In this document: positions 52,953 through 63,200 of the stretch, piece by piece
Numbering within the stretch: the first letter of the stretch is position 1
How the letters are laid out: each line of letters starts with the position of its first letter
NCBI RefSeq assembly: GCF_900129295.1
Contig: NZ_FQUU01000006.1
Coordinates: forward strand, 160,863 to 224,862
DNA length: 64,000 nucleotides
DNA from: Flavisolibacter ginsengisoli DSM 18119
GTDB taxonomy: Bacteria; Bacteroidota; Bacteroidia; Chitinophagales; Chitinophagaceae
Reading direction: 5' to 3'
The notes under the pieces: generated by a model
The model's database searches: none
What the model was told of the DNA's origin: nothing
The model's input: only the letters and a program-made list of their open reading frames with translations
Translations under genes and position numbers: made by a program

Positions 52953-54305
52953 TTATTTTGTTGAGTTGTAAGACAATTGGTCTTCGTTACGAGTGAGGTG
53001 CAGTTTGCGAACGATGTATTCTCCAATGTTCTTTCCTACTATTGTTCCCTGTTCAAGGTCGGAACGGAAGTGAATGCCACCATACATCCTTGACCAGCCG
53101 GCTTCAATGGATGCTTCGCGGAAAGATTTAAATGACCTGTTCGGGATGCCGAATTCCAGTTCAGAAGAATCAGTATACGCGAAATTATCCCCGAAATGGT
53201 GTGACATCACTTCGGCAGATGCTGCGGATATAACAGAATGCCCGCTGATATAGGATGGAAACGGCGGGGTCTGGATATAGGGCTGCCAGGCTGGGTCAAT
53301 GTACTTATTGATCACGGTTTCCGGACGGATGGTATTCGTCTTGAACTTTGATTTCCAGCAGGCAATGAATCCATCAAATAAAGCGATAGATGTTTCTGTA
53401 TAAGCTGCCACAGTTTTATCAAAATCTGCTTTTGACTTCTCTGCAGCAATACCAACGATATTCATCCAATGTCCCGGAGGAGAAAACTTTTTGGTAGCAT
53501 ACATTACATGTCCTGTAACGTGAAGGTTGAAAGGATTGTCGTCAAAGAAATCTGCGATGTGCTTTTGTTCATCTGTCAGGTTATCCACTGTTCTTTTTAC
53601 TTCCATTACTTCCCTGCAATAGGCAGAATTGGTATCCTTCATATTATACACAGGAGGTGCAGGAGGCATGAACTGGGCGGCTGAATCAAGTATCAATGTC
53701 CTGATATCGCACCAATGAGGCTCCATTGCCTGGGAATAAGCTGGTGGTGTAGGTATCCAACGGCCATCTTCCTGGGTAACTGTAAATTTCTCAGAGCTTC
53801 TTGTCTGCGCATAATTGTCTTTTTTGCTCCATTTCATTACTGTAGCTGCAATTGTATCACTAAAAGCAACCGTATTATTCAAAACCTCTTTCGGCATTCC
53901 GGCATTACGGGCCTTTTGCTTGAGATCGTCATAATATTCTATTAAAACACCTTCAGGAAAGGTTACTGCATTCCCGACTTTTACGAATGCGAGCAGGGAG
54001 GCCAGGTGGTAATCTATCTTTTCACCAGCCAAAGGTTTTGGCATAGCAGGTAGGTGTCTGATCTGGCCACTAAGTGTTTGATATGTGCTGTCACCAGCTA
54101 CCATACATTCATATGCAGCAATGTTGGCGTATGCATAATTGCGGGAAGCAACTACAGGGGAAAAGTTATTATACAATACAACATCATTCAATTTCTTTAC
54201 GGTCTTACAGTAAAGCAGGGGGTCGTTTGTGAATTTTGTATAATCCTTTTCCTTGCAGGAAAACAAAAATGAAGCTAATAAAATCAGGCAGGCAAACTTT
54301 TTCAT
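52953..54305 (-). CDS. Vanadium-dependent haloperoxidase/PAP2-like lipoprotein B
   Basis: 450 residues with a lipoprotein signal (LILLASFLFSCKEKD; Cys about 17). The C-terminal motifs PFPSYISGHSVISAASAEVM and WSRMYGGIHFRSDLEQGTIV carry the vanadate/phosphate ligands; GHWMNIVG and IACWKSKFKTNTIRPETVIN precede them, as in bacterial VHPO-type proteins. It is a distant paralog of the protein at 49220. Its stop is 2 bp from the start of barrel gene B. It is first in the four-gene cluster and could be a secreted halide-oxidising enzyme or a phosphatase; motif reading alone cannot decide. Confidence 0.92.
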   Translation of the reverse strand: MKKFACLILLASFLFSCKEKDYTKFTNDPLLYCKTVKKLNDVVLYNNFSPVVASRNYAYANIAAYECMVAGDSTYQTLSGQIRHLPAMPKPLAGEKIDYHLASLLAFVKVGNAVTFPEGVLIEYYDDLKQKARNAGMPKEVLNNTVAFSDTIAATVMKWSKKDNYAQTRSSEKFTVTQEDGRWIPTPPAYSQAMEPHWCDIRTLILDSAAQFMPPAPPVYNMKDTNSAYCREVMEVKRTVDNLTDEQKHIADFFDDNPFNLHVTGHVMYATKKFSPPGHWMNIVGIAAEKSKADFDKTVAAYTETSIALFDGFIACWKSKFKTNTIRPETVINKYIDPAWQPYIQTPPFPSYISGHSVISAASAEVMSHHFGDNFAYTDSSELEFGIPNRSFKSFREASIEAGWSRMYGGIHFRSDLEQGTIVGKNIGEYIVRKLHLTRNEDQLSYNSTK

Positions 54306-54413
54306 AGTTCAATAATAATTGGCTAACGCCATTTAATATCACTTATACCTAAGTACAGGTATAAAGTCAGGTAAATAAATTAAGTGAGGATCTCAATTAA
54401 GTAGGAGGTGATA

Positions 54414-54965
54414 TCAGGCATTGTCCCGTGGGGGCTGTCCTTTAACAGAAGTATGATCTTCCTGGATCATTATTGTATTGAAGCTGTAGTAATGCTGATC
54501 AATCAGCATTGATGATACAAAGGAATATTCTGAGGATTGCTGAAAGTAGTCAGGCAATGTTATTTTAAAAGTATTGGCAGACTTCTTTTCATTGGGAAAA
54601 GATGAACCATCAACAGATAGTTTGACAAATGCGTTTTGAGTGGATTGAAGGTGAGCTTTGGTTTTATTGGGTATACATAAAAGTTCAAGCGTATCCTGGT
54701 TTACCCGTCTTTTTACGTATTCATAAACCATCCCGTTGACCTCAACAGACCCGTAAGCTCTTTCAAAGTCTGTAGATGTACTGTAGTAAGGTAAATTTAG
54801 TGGAGTCTTAATTGTGATAAGGTCATCTTCGCTGTATTGCTCATTATCAAGTTGCGATTGAAAAACGACAGATTCCCTGGCCTGCAGGTAATTCAACATC
54901 ACCCTGTATCCATACAAATTGAATAACAGGACCGCAAGAAACAGTATAGCAGAAAGTCGTCTCAA
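54414..54965 (-). CDS. Small membrane-anchored hypothetical protein
   Basis: 183 residues starting at TTG 54965 (no in-frame ATG upstream). One N-terminal membrane segment (LSAILFLAVLLFNLYGYRVM) is followed by a periplasmic part with QLDNEQYSEDDLITIKTPLN and GMVYEYVKRRVNQDTLELLC. This arrangement is known from small single-gene products in Chitinophagaceae with no assigned function. It is on the same strand as GH65 (42 bp upstream) and ahead of the haloperoxidase set, so it may be co-transcribed with one of them. Confidence 0.65.
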   Translation of the reverse strand: MRRLSAILFLAVLLFNLYGYRVMLNYLQARESVVFQSQLDNEQYSEDDLITIKTPLNLPYYSTSTDFERAYGSVEVNGMVYEYVKRRVNQDTLELLCIPNKTKAHLQSTQNAFVKLSVDGSSFPNEKKSANTFKITLPDYFQQSSEYSFVSSMLIDQHYYSFNTIMIQEDHTSVKGQPPRDNA

Positions 54966-55007
54966 GAATAAAGCAGTGTTAGAAATCAGCCAAAAAGATA
55001 AGAAATT

Positions 55008-57035
55008 TTATTTTACCACAAATGTTTTCTTTTGAGGCCCCGCTCCTTTTATAGTAAGCTTACTCCAATTGGAGGGTAAAACAGAAGGAATCTGTTTAAT
55101 TCCCTGCGGTGTGATCTCCAGACCACCAAAACCCATCAGCACGGCTTGGAGGATTCCACCTGCTCCAGTAGCGAAATAAGGATTGGTGCCACCCTTGGTT
55201 TCAGCTATTACGCGGAAAGGAGGATTCAGGTTGGGTACATAGGCATCCTTAAACCAATGATAGGCTTTTTCAGCATCACCTAACCGGGCATACAATAAGG
55301 CAAATACGCCCTGGGTCATAGCTGGTGTTCCTTCATTGGGAACGCGGGATGAATAATATTCCAGGTCGCGTTTCACTTGGGCTTTATCAGTAATTTCTTT
55401 AAGTGGATAAGCCAGCAGGTTAACGTCAGCCTGCTTGATACCTTCTCCATTGTAGGATGCATGTTCCTTTGTCACTCCATTGTCCATTTTTAGAATGGGA
55501 ATATTATCTGCAACATTCATCCAATCAGGGTCTGGGGCAATTCCCAATAACTTAGCTGCTTGTGTGGCGTACTGCAAATTGGCCTTAGCAGCAGCATTGG
55601 TAAAGGCATTATTATCAACATTTTCCGCCCATTCATCTGCTGCTACTACATTTTTTATATCAAAATGGCCTGGTCCGTTTCTTTCAACCCTTGAACTCCA
55701 GAAATCTGCGGTAGCTGACAAAATGGGATAGCCCTTTTCCTTAAGCCATTGCTTGTCCTGGGTTACTGCATAATAATTCCAGGCAGCTATAGCAACATCC
55801 GCAGTAATGTGGTGCTCAAAGGGGCCGCTAAGCGCCCATACAGGTGTTTCTTCCACGCCTGACTCAGCACTTTCCCAGGGGAACATGGCCCCTTTGAAAC
55901 CATTGGCAAATGCATTCTTCCTGGCGGCCTCCAATCTTTGGAACCTGTATTCGACCATACTTTTGGCCAGTTCAGGATGCATAACCAGTATAGCAGGGTA
56001 CATCCATAGTTCTGCATCCCAGAAAACATGGCCATTATACCCCAAACCACTTAGTCCCATAGGTGATGGGGAATTAGCCGTGCCTTCACGCACAAAACTG
56101 TAAAGATGATATAACATGCTGTGAATATCCTGTTGTGATTGCGGGTCTCCATCTACTACTATATCACTCTGCCAAAGCTGGTCCCAGGCTTTTTGATGAA
56201 ATTGCAACAGTCTGTCCCGGCCTTCCAACTTGGCATAGATGGTAATTCTTTCTGCTTCATTTAATGGATCATCATGGTGTGCGGAGGTCATCGAGGTGCC
56301 AGCTACCGAAAACCTATACGTCTCCCCTGCCTTAATAGACCTTGTAAATTTCATCAGGTGCATATTATTATCCCACATCTCGTGAATCACTCTTGGCTCC
56401 TTTCCATGAGGCTCAGAAAAAAGGAAGGTATTACTGGCGCACATCAATAATTTACCAGTAGGGGATTTTGCGGAAGATGTCAATAAGCTGATGACCACAT
56501 GCGGCCTGTCGATCTCGTTATAATAATTCTGAACATCCCTTAATGCATCCGGTGCCTCCATGACACTACTTCCAGTAATGCTGATATCTTTTTTGGCAGT
56601 AATTGATACATCCATTAACACTGTGAAAGGAAGGTGTCTTAAAGAATAATAAGTATAACTAACTGTGGCCTGGTCGCCATAATCAAATGAAGTGGTAAAG
56701 CTGGCTGCCTTCATATCCAGTTCCTGCTTCATGTGGGCGATAGATCCCGAACCAATTCTTCGGCCATCAATATCCAGGTTCATATTCAACAGGTTGAAGC
56801 TGCGAAGGAAATTGCTTACCCTTCCCCTTCCATACAGATCATAAGCGCCGGCAAGCACTACATCCTTGACCTTGAAGGGTTCAGGGGAAGACACTATCCC
56901 GATCATGCCATTGGCTACTGTAACTCCATAATAATGTGAAGGATCAATAGTGTCAGCAGTAATTTTCCAGGGATCCTGGCCGAATGAAAATGCAGCAAAC
57001 AAACAAAAGATAATGGTGAAAAGCCAACGGTTCAT
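55008..57035 (-). CDS. Secreted GH65 glycoside hydrolase (kojibiose-hydrolase-like)
   Basis: 675 residues with a signal peptide (WLFTIIFCLFAAFSFGQ). An N-terminal beta-sandwich (about 20-270) is followed by an (alpha/alpha)6 barrel with VFWDAELWMYPAILVMHPE, GAMFPWESAESGVEETP and the general-acid motif AADEWAENVDNNAFTNAAA, and then a C-terminal sheet. Most GH65 enzymes are cytosolic phosphorylases; export and the overall form resemble the kojibiose hydrolase type known from Flavobacterium. The substrate is probably an alpha-glucosidic disaccharide, consistent with trehalase and the 3-keto-glycoside genes nearby. It is divergent from the gene at 57110. Confidence 0.9.
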   Translation of the reverse strand: MNRWLFTIIFCLFAAFSFGQDPWKITADTIDPSHYYGVTVANGMIGIVSSPEPFKVKDVVLAGAYDLYGRGRVSNFLRSFNLLNMNLDIDGRRIGSGSIAHMKQELDMKAASFTTSFDYGDQATVSYTYYSLRHLPFTVLMDVSITAKKDISITGSSVMEAPDALRDVQNYYNEIDRPHVVISLLTSSAKSPTGKLLMCASNTFLFSEPHGKEPRVIHEMWDNNMHLMKFTRSIKAGETYRFSVAGTSMTSAHHDDPLNEAERITIYAKLEGRDRLLQFHQKAWDQLWQSDIVVDGDPQSQQDIHSMLYHLYSFVREGTANSPSPMGLSGLGYNGHVFWDAELWMYPAILVMHPELAKSMVEYRFQRLEAARKNAFANGFKGAMFPWESAESGVEETPVWALSGPFEHHITADVAIAAWNYYAVTQDKQWLKEKGYPILSATADFWSSRVERNGPGHFDIKNVVAADEWAENVDNNAFTNAAAKANLQYATQAAKLLGIAPDPDWMNVADNIPILKMDNGVTKEHASYNGEGIKQADVNLLAYPLKEITDKAQVKRDLEYYSSRVPNEGTPAMTQGVFALLYARLGDAEKAYHWFKDAYVPNLNPPFRVIAETKGGTNPYFATGAGGILQAVLMGFGGLEITPQGIKQIPSVLPSNWSKLTIKGAGPQKKTFVVK

Positions 57036-57109
57036 GTACGTGGTAGTTTTTGTAATGGATGAATTTAGGTTTATTTGCGTAAAATTGAATTTCCTAAGAG
57101 ATTTCTTTT

Positions 57110-58051
57110 ATGATAAAATGGCTGGCCTGGATCATCGCGTGCTTATTAGTAATTATCATCTGTCTGTATTTATTCTTGCCAGGTAATATCTCAATTGATA
57201 GAAAGCTGGATGCCACAATCAATCTTAAAACACTCCAAAGGGGTCTTTTGGATGAAAATACATGGAAACAATGGTGGCCTGGCAAAACAGTTGATGCCAA
57301 CGGCAGTACGCTTTTTGAATACAATGGCTCAATTTATTCTATTTCAGATAAACAATTATCTACCATTACCCTTTCTGTAAAAAAGGACAACTTTTCAACC
57401 ACAGCTGCCATAAATTTTATTCCCCGGGACGAAATACATGTTATTATAAGCGGGCATATAAACGAAGATCTGCCCGCCTTGCCCGTCAGCAGGATCAGAG
57501 CTTATCTCAATTCGAAAACACTTAGTAATGACCTTGGTGACATATTGGAACGAATTAGACAATTCTATTCCAATAACGATCATATATATGGAATTCATAT
57601 TGAAAAAGCCTTAGTAAGAGATTCTTCACTCATTTCTACCAGTGGTATTTCAAAAGGATATCCCAACCCACCATTTATCTATAAAATGATCAATGACTTA
57701 AAAGCCTATGCACTTCTTCACCAGGCCAAACAAACCGATTATCCAATGCTGAATGTTTATACACAGGATAGCATAAATTTTTTAACGAGGGTTGCACTGC
57801 CGCTAGATAAAAAATTACCCTCATCAGGGAAAATTGAATACAAATGGATGTTAGGCGGTGGAAATATTTTGGTGACGGAGGTAAAAGGAGGACCTGGCAA
57901 AATCAATGAAGCTATCCACCAGGTAGAAAATTATATCACTGATTATAACAGGACTCCCCCTGCCATTTCTTTTCAATCCCTGGTAACAGACAGGGTAAAA
58001 GAACCTGACTCTACCAAATGGATAACTAAACTGTATTACCCTGTGATGTAG
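57110..58051 (+). CDS. Membrane-anchored protein with GyrI/SRPBCC-like C-terminus
   Basis: 313 residues. One N-terminal membrane segment (WLAWIIACLLVIIICLYLFL) is followed by an SRPBCC-like region (about 30-155), where an NTRSRD-type ligand cavity is common, and a C-terminal part (LLHQAKQTDYPMLNVYTQDS ... FQSLVTDRVKEPDSTKWITK) that resembles GyrI-like effector-binding domains. Such proteins bind small molecules; the role is unknown. The domain identity is a moderate-confidence resemblance. It is divergent from GH65 across 74 bp, and the next gene on its strand starts about 65 bp after it. Confidence 0.6.
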   Translation: MIKWLAWIIACLLVIIICLYLFLPGNISIDRKLDATINLKTLQRGLLDENTWKQWWPGKTVDANGSTLFEYNGSIYSISDKQLSTITLSVKKDNFSTTAAINFIPRDEIHVIISGHINEDLPALPVSRIRAYLNSKTLSNDLGDILERIRQFYSNNDHIYGIHIEKALVRDSSLISTSGISKGYPNPPFIYKMINDLKAYALLHQAKQTDYPMLNVYTQDSINFLTRVALPLDKKLPSSGKIEYKWMLGGGNILVTEVKGGPGKINEAIHQVENYITDYNRTPPAISFQSLVTDRVKEPDSTKWITKLYYPVM

Positions 58052-58118
58052 GCTTCCATTTGAACAGATTGTGGTATATTACAATATAAGCCTGAAGAGT
58101 TACAGTATGCTCCTCTCC

Positions 58119-60215
58119 ATGAGTATTAAACAAAAATATATATACTACTGCCAGTTCATTCTTCTTTTGATTTTACCGCATTTATCTATATCGCAACAGT
58201 GCATCAGCCGTTATTTTTCAGCTCTATATAAAGCAACAAATTGGTACATTCCTATAAAGGCTGTATCAACTCCGGGAAAAGAGATAGTTGCAGTTGGAAA
58301 CACGCGAAATGACCATGGTTATATTACCAGGCTTTCATCACAGGGTTCCATTTTATTCTCTAAACAGTATAACCCCATTTACCAGAACAATACTACCTAT
58401 TTCAAAAACTTAGAACTAAATGATGTGATAACCCTGGGTGATGGATTACAGGTAGTTGCAGGAACGGTTATCCAGGATAAGTACATCTACCAGGCAGAAT
58501 ACATAAATAGACTGGGCGTATTATTTAAAATTGACAAATTTGGTAATGTAATTTGGTCAAAGAAATTCGAAAGCCTGAATGGCACCAATAATAATGGATT
58601 TGAACTAGGCATCACCAATGTTATAGAGAAAAGTAATGGGGACTTGCTGGTCTATCTATCTTCTGACTATGGAAAGAATTATAATGCATATGGAAAGCTT
58701 GTTTGCCTTACCAATAATGGACAAATAAAATGGAGCTTTTTACTGGCTAATGGTTTGGAAGGTGATTTAAGTGATAACAGGGCAATTACAGAAACAAAAG
58801 CACACGACATTATCCTTGCTGAAATAGTATATAAAAAAGAACGGCAACCACAAGGTCCGCAGGTGACCGCCGCCTATCTTCATACTATTTCTATCAATGC
58901 TCAGGGAAATTTGAATTGGGAGAAAGCATTTGTTTTACCTACAGCTTCTGAACCTGCTTCCCTGGTAAAAATCAACCAACTGGAAAACGGCAACCTTGTA
59001 CTTACTGCCAATATTGTATGTAAAGGAATAGTTGATGCACAATCTCTAAACAGGGCTGTACGGATAGTATTTAATTCACAGGGAGCCCTGCTCAGCACTG
59101 TGAGTTATAATTTTCCCGGGGAAAACACTATTGTACGTGACGTAAATAATTTAGCGGGTAGTGAACAAGTATACTTACTGAAAAATGATAACAATTCTGC
59201 ACTGGCAGGTTTAAATTCCAATGGCGACATTACATGGAAAGAAGGGATCTTAGATCCAGTTAATGGATTTCCTGCCACCTGTTTTACTCGCGTTGGAACA
59301 GGTTTCGCAGTTTTCATGAGCAGTTATCAATCGCTTTTTACCCGTTTAATGCTCACTTCAGAATATGGATTCATAAAGTGCGGTAATACTCCAGTCTCAT
59401 TAAATACGGATGCTATTACGTTCGACGCTTATACTATAAAGACCAATCCAGGGGAACCGGATCCAAACCGCTTTGCCATATCAGATTTTCCAATTAAAGA
59501 CGGATCCTTTGACCTGGTTGGTACTATAGATTGCAAGGAAAATGTTTCCTGCTGTTATAACAGTATTGACACAAGCCTGCGCACTATCAGGATATGTGAG
59601 GGAGAGCACTATACCTTATATGATGGAACAGTAGTATCAACACCGGGTATGTTCTATGAAAATCATCAATTACCAGCCGGTTGTGATAGCATTGTTTATT
59701 ACAACCTGGAAGTAATTAAAAACCCTTCCCATTTATCACTTGGAGAAGATCAGTGCCTGAAAGGCAAGGAAAGCTTATTTCTTAATGCTACAGGTGGATA
59801 TTCGAATTACAGGTGGATGAACCAGGCGCAGTCAACTGACAGTACTTTTAAGGTTACCAGGCCGGGTAGCTATTGGGTCAGTGTACAAAATAGTTGTGGT
59901 GAAAAAACAGATACCATAACAGTGTTTGAAGATTGTAATTTACCCATACTTATGCCTAATGCTTTTAGCCCGGGCAATGATGGACGCAATGATATTTTCC
60001 GCTTACCGTCCTCCAATAAAAACCGGTTTGTTTCAATGCAAATATTTAACCGTTGGGGACAATTGGTATTTGGCTCTACTGATAGCAATAGAGGCTGGGA
60101 TGGAAAATTCCATGATCAACCCCAACCGCCAGGTGTTTATATTTATTACCTGCAATTACGGGGCTTGTCTGGTGATGTAATGAATCAAAAGGGCACAATT
60201 TTACTTGTTAGATAA
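58119..60215 (+). CDS. T9SS type B (gliding-motility C-terminal domain) secreted protein
   Basis: About 698 residues from ATG 58119, chosen as the start of a signal peptide (KYIYYCQFILLLILPHLSIS); ATG 58107 and GTG 58071 are alternatives. A large N-terminal part with repeating propeller-like strands (FKIDKFGNVIWSKKFE; VCLTNNGQIKWSFLLANG; LNSNGDITWKEG) is followed by a Cys-rich linker and a C-terminal CHU_C/gliding-motility domain (PNAFSPGNDGRNDIFRLPSS ... FNRWGQLVFGS ... GVYIYYLQL). It is exported by the type IX system. It converges with the CRTAC1 gene across 1 bp. Confidence 0.92.
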   Translation: MSIKQKYIYYCQFILLLILPHLSISQQCISRYFSALYKATNWYIPIKAVSTPGKEIVAVGNTRNDHGYITRLSSQGSILFSKQYNPIYQNNTTYFKNLELNDVITLGDGLQVVAGTVIQDKYIYQAEYINRLGVLFKIDKFGNVIWSKKFESLNGTNNNGFELGITNVIEKSNGDLLVYLSSDYGKNYNAYGKLVCLTNNGQIKWSFLLANGLEGDLSDNRAITETKAHDIILAEIVYKKERQPQGPQVTAAYLHTISINAQGNLNWEKAFVLPTASEPASLVKINQLENGNLVLTANIVCKGIVDAQSLNRAVRIVFNSQGALLSTVSYNFPGENTIVRDVNNLAGSEQVYLLKNDNNSALAGLNSNGDITWKEGILDPVNGFPATCFTRVGTGFAVFMSSYQSLFTRLMLTSEYGFIKCGNTPVSLNTDAITFDAYTIKTNPGEPDPNRFAISDFPIKDGSFDLVGTIDCKENVSCCYNSIDTSLRTIRICEGEHYTLYDGTVVSTPGMFYENHQLPAGCDSIVYYNLEVIKNPSHLSLGEDQCLKGKESLFLNATGGYSNYRWMNQAQSTDSTFKVTRPGSYWVSVQNSCGEKTDTITVFEDCNLPILMPNAFSPGNDGRNDIFRLPSSNKNRFVSMQIFNRWGQLVFGSTDSNRGWDGKFHDQPQPPGVYIYYLQLRGLSGDVMNQKGTILLVR

Positions 60216-60216
60216 A

Positions 60217-63200
60217 TTAGTGGTTTCTTAATTGTATCACTTCGGTACTATCGCTGTTCTTTGCAAGAATAAATGCCTGTCCCCCGCGAACCTGTAATGG
60301 ACTGATGTGCCGTACCTGTCCTTTAATTTCACTTCCTTTCAATAGTTGTGGCTCAAATTTATTCTTACCCTTATTCACCAGTAAAGTACCAAAATCAGCA
60401 TCATACCTTCCCATTTCAATATTGTTATCATAATAATTGCCCGCGAGTAAAATATCCGGCAAGCCATCTTTATTTATATCCAGTATGGCCCCATCTTTCA
60501 GTGGAGACAATTGGGCTTGCCAGGGTAATGCCTGTACTTTAAAATTCTGGTGGCCATCATTAATGAGGATGGCATTCCTAAAATAATCAGCCTTTAAAAC
60601 TGATGCGCTTTCTAACTTTTCCTTACTAAACAATTCTTCAAGTGTTGCCTTGGCAAAATCACCGGCATAAAGAAATTTCTTTTTCAATAAGGGTATTTGC
60701 TTTTCCAGTTCGGCCTTGTTGGCAAAGGGAATTTCCTTATCACCAATATAATATGTCAGCACCTGTTCTTTCTTACCATTACCATCAAAATCATTGTAAT
60801 ACAATCTTACAGGTTTATCAGCGCTGGCATGTAAACGACTGTTCAATCCCAGGTTGCCTGCTACCAGGTCAATGTCCCCATCATTATTTATATCACATGG
60901 CATCACGAAATTCCACCATCCTCTTTCCTTTGTAAGTTCTTTCTTTATAAAAGAACCATTATTATTGATATACGCTGTAATTGGTCCCCACTCCAACGAT
61001 AATAAAAGATCTTTATCCCCATCCTTGTCTAAATCAACCCACACAGCCCTGGTTACAAATCCTGCTTCTGCCAAATCCTTTGAATATTGACGGGTCACAT
61101 CCACAAAATGTCCTTTTTTATTATTCATCAATAAATAAGATTGAGGAACCTTGCCATATTCCCATGGAACGGCACGCCCCCCTATGAAAAGGTCTATATA
61201 ACCATCACCATTAAAATCATAAGGAACTACACAGGAAGCCGTAAGGAATAAATTGGTAAATGCATTTTCCAGTTTAGTCAAATGCGCTTTCCCATCATTC
61301 AGGTATACCCGGGGTGTATTATGGATATCATTGCCATAAAATTCATTACCTCCACTGGCCACAACCAGGTCCGGGTTTCCATCATTATTGATATCTGCCC
61401 AACAGGCATCTACATCCTCATAAATACTATCCTCGTGCAACTGAGGCTGCACTGTTTTTATAAACCTGCCATTTGCCTGCTGCAGAAAGACAGCACTTTC
61501 CTTATTTCGCGAAGCTCCGATAAATACATCCTCCAGTCCATCTTTATTGATATCAGCCACAGCTAAGGCAGGTCCTTCTGTTGATACCATATGAGGTATC
61601 AATGGCTCGCGGTCGAATTCCACAAAATGGTTTTCCTGGTGTAAAAAATCAAGGTTTAAAGTGCTTGTGATATTCTTAACCTCCACAACTGGCTTTTCTT
61701 CTTTTGATAAAGTACTAAAATCAAACCGGGGTAACCCTGTAGTGTATACAATCTTTTGCACGGAAGTATGTAAATCCAGTTTCTGGCAGGTTTGATCAGG
61801 CCATACCAGGAAAGCAGAATCGACTATTGTATTTTTCAACCCAATAAGCAAGGGACCTTCCATGCTTGACATAAACCCTTTAACGGGGAACTTTTCATAT
61901 GTCCTGACTTCTTTATTGGCAAAAATCACTACACGACTGCCAATGGCATTTATATTATTTCCAGGTCCTTTCAATTGAAGGGATACGTAATTACTGGCAG
62001 CCGAATCATTGTTTGTATTTCTGTACAATAACACTTCCTCGTCTGTGTTATTGACTACAATATCAAGATCACCATCGTTATCAAAATCTGCATATACAGC
62101 ACCATTTGAAAAGGTAGGAACATTGCCATCAATATTCTCTGCTTCATCCAGAAAGGAAAGGTTTCCCTGGTTCTTATAAAACTTATTAGGCAGTTTGATT
62201 TCGGGAAATTTATCGATCAGGGACATATCCTTCTGGCTCATATCATTCTCCCTGATCTTTTGCTGAATCTCACCATTGGAAATAAAGTTGATATAGTCTA
62301 TATCATTCATTCTTTTGGGGATGCCATTGGAAATAAAGAGATCCTTTAAGCCATCATTATCAAAATCCATCCACAGTGGCGCCCATGACCAGTCCGTGGC
62401 AGCTATGCCACTGTACAGCCCAACTTCACTGAAGCAATCGTTTTTCCTGTTAAACTGCAGGTTGTTGCGGGTATATTGGTGAGAGTACCCAACACTGATC
62501 TTATAATTGAATATATCAAAAGCATCCTCACCCAATGAACGCTTTAATATATAGGGATCTGAAGGAAGCATGTCCATGGAAACGATCTCCGGATACCCGT
62601 CATTATTGGCATCAGCAACATCCACACCCATTGAGAATTGGCTGGTATGCATTAACTCCTGCTCACCAACCTCTTTAAATGTTCCATTGCGCTGGTTGAT
62701 ATAGAGATAATCATTTTCGTGGAAATCATTACCAATGTAGATATCAGGATAACCATCAAGGTTGATGTCAGCAACTGATATTCCAAGGCCATACCCAATA
62801 GCCGTGCTGTTGATTCCTGTTTCTTTGGTTACATCAACAAAATGGTTTCCATCATTCCGGTAAATACGGTCACCAGAAAGTGCATGGTAGGTATTCATAA
62901 AATCCTTACGAGGCCGAAAAGTGCCATTCTCATGTACCGAATGATTCAAAAGATACATATCAAGGTCGCCATCATTATCATAATCAAAAAAAGCAGCCTG
63001 GGTGCTAAAACCAGAAAAGTCTAAACCATATTCTGCAGCTTTGTCTGCAAAATGAGGGATTCCCGCTGCGTCTATTCCCTGGTTGATCAGTAATTCATTC
63101 TTGCTATGGAGTATTTCATAATTACCCACCCTGCAGATATAAATATCAAGCAGTCCATCATTGTTAATATCTATGACACTTATTCCTGTTGTCCAGCCGC

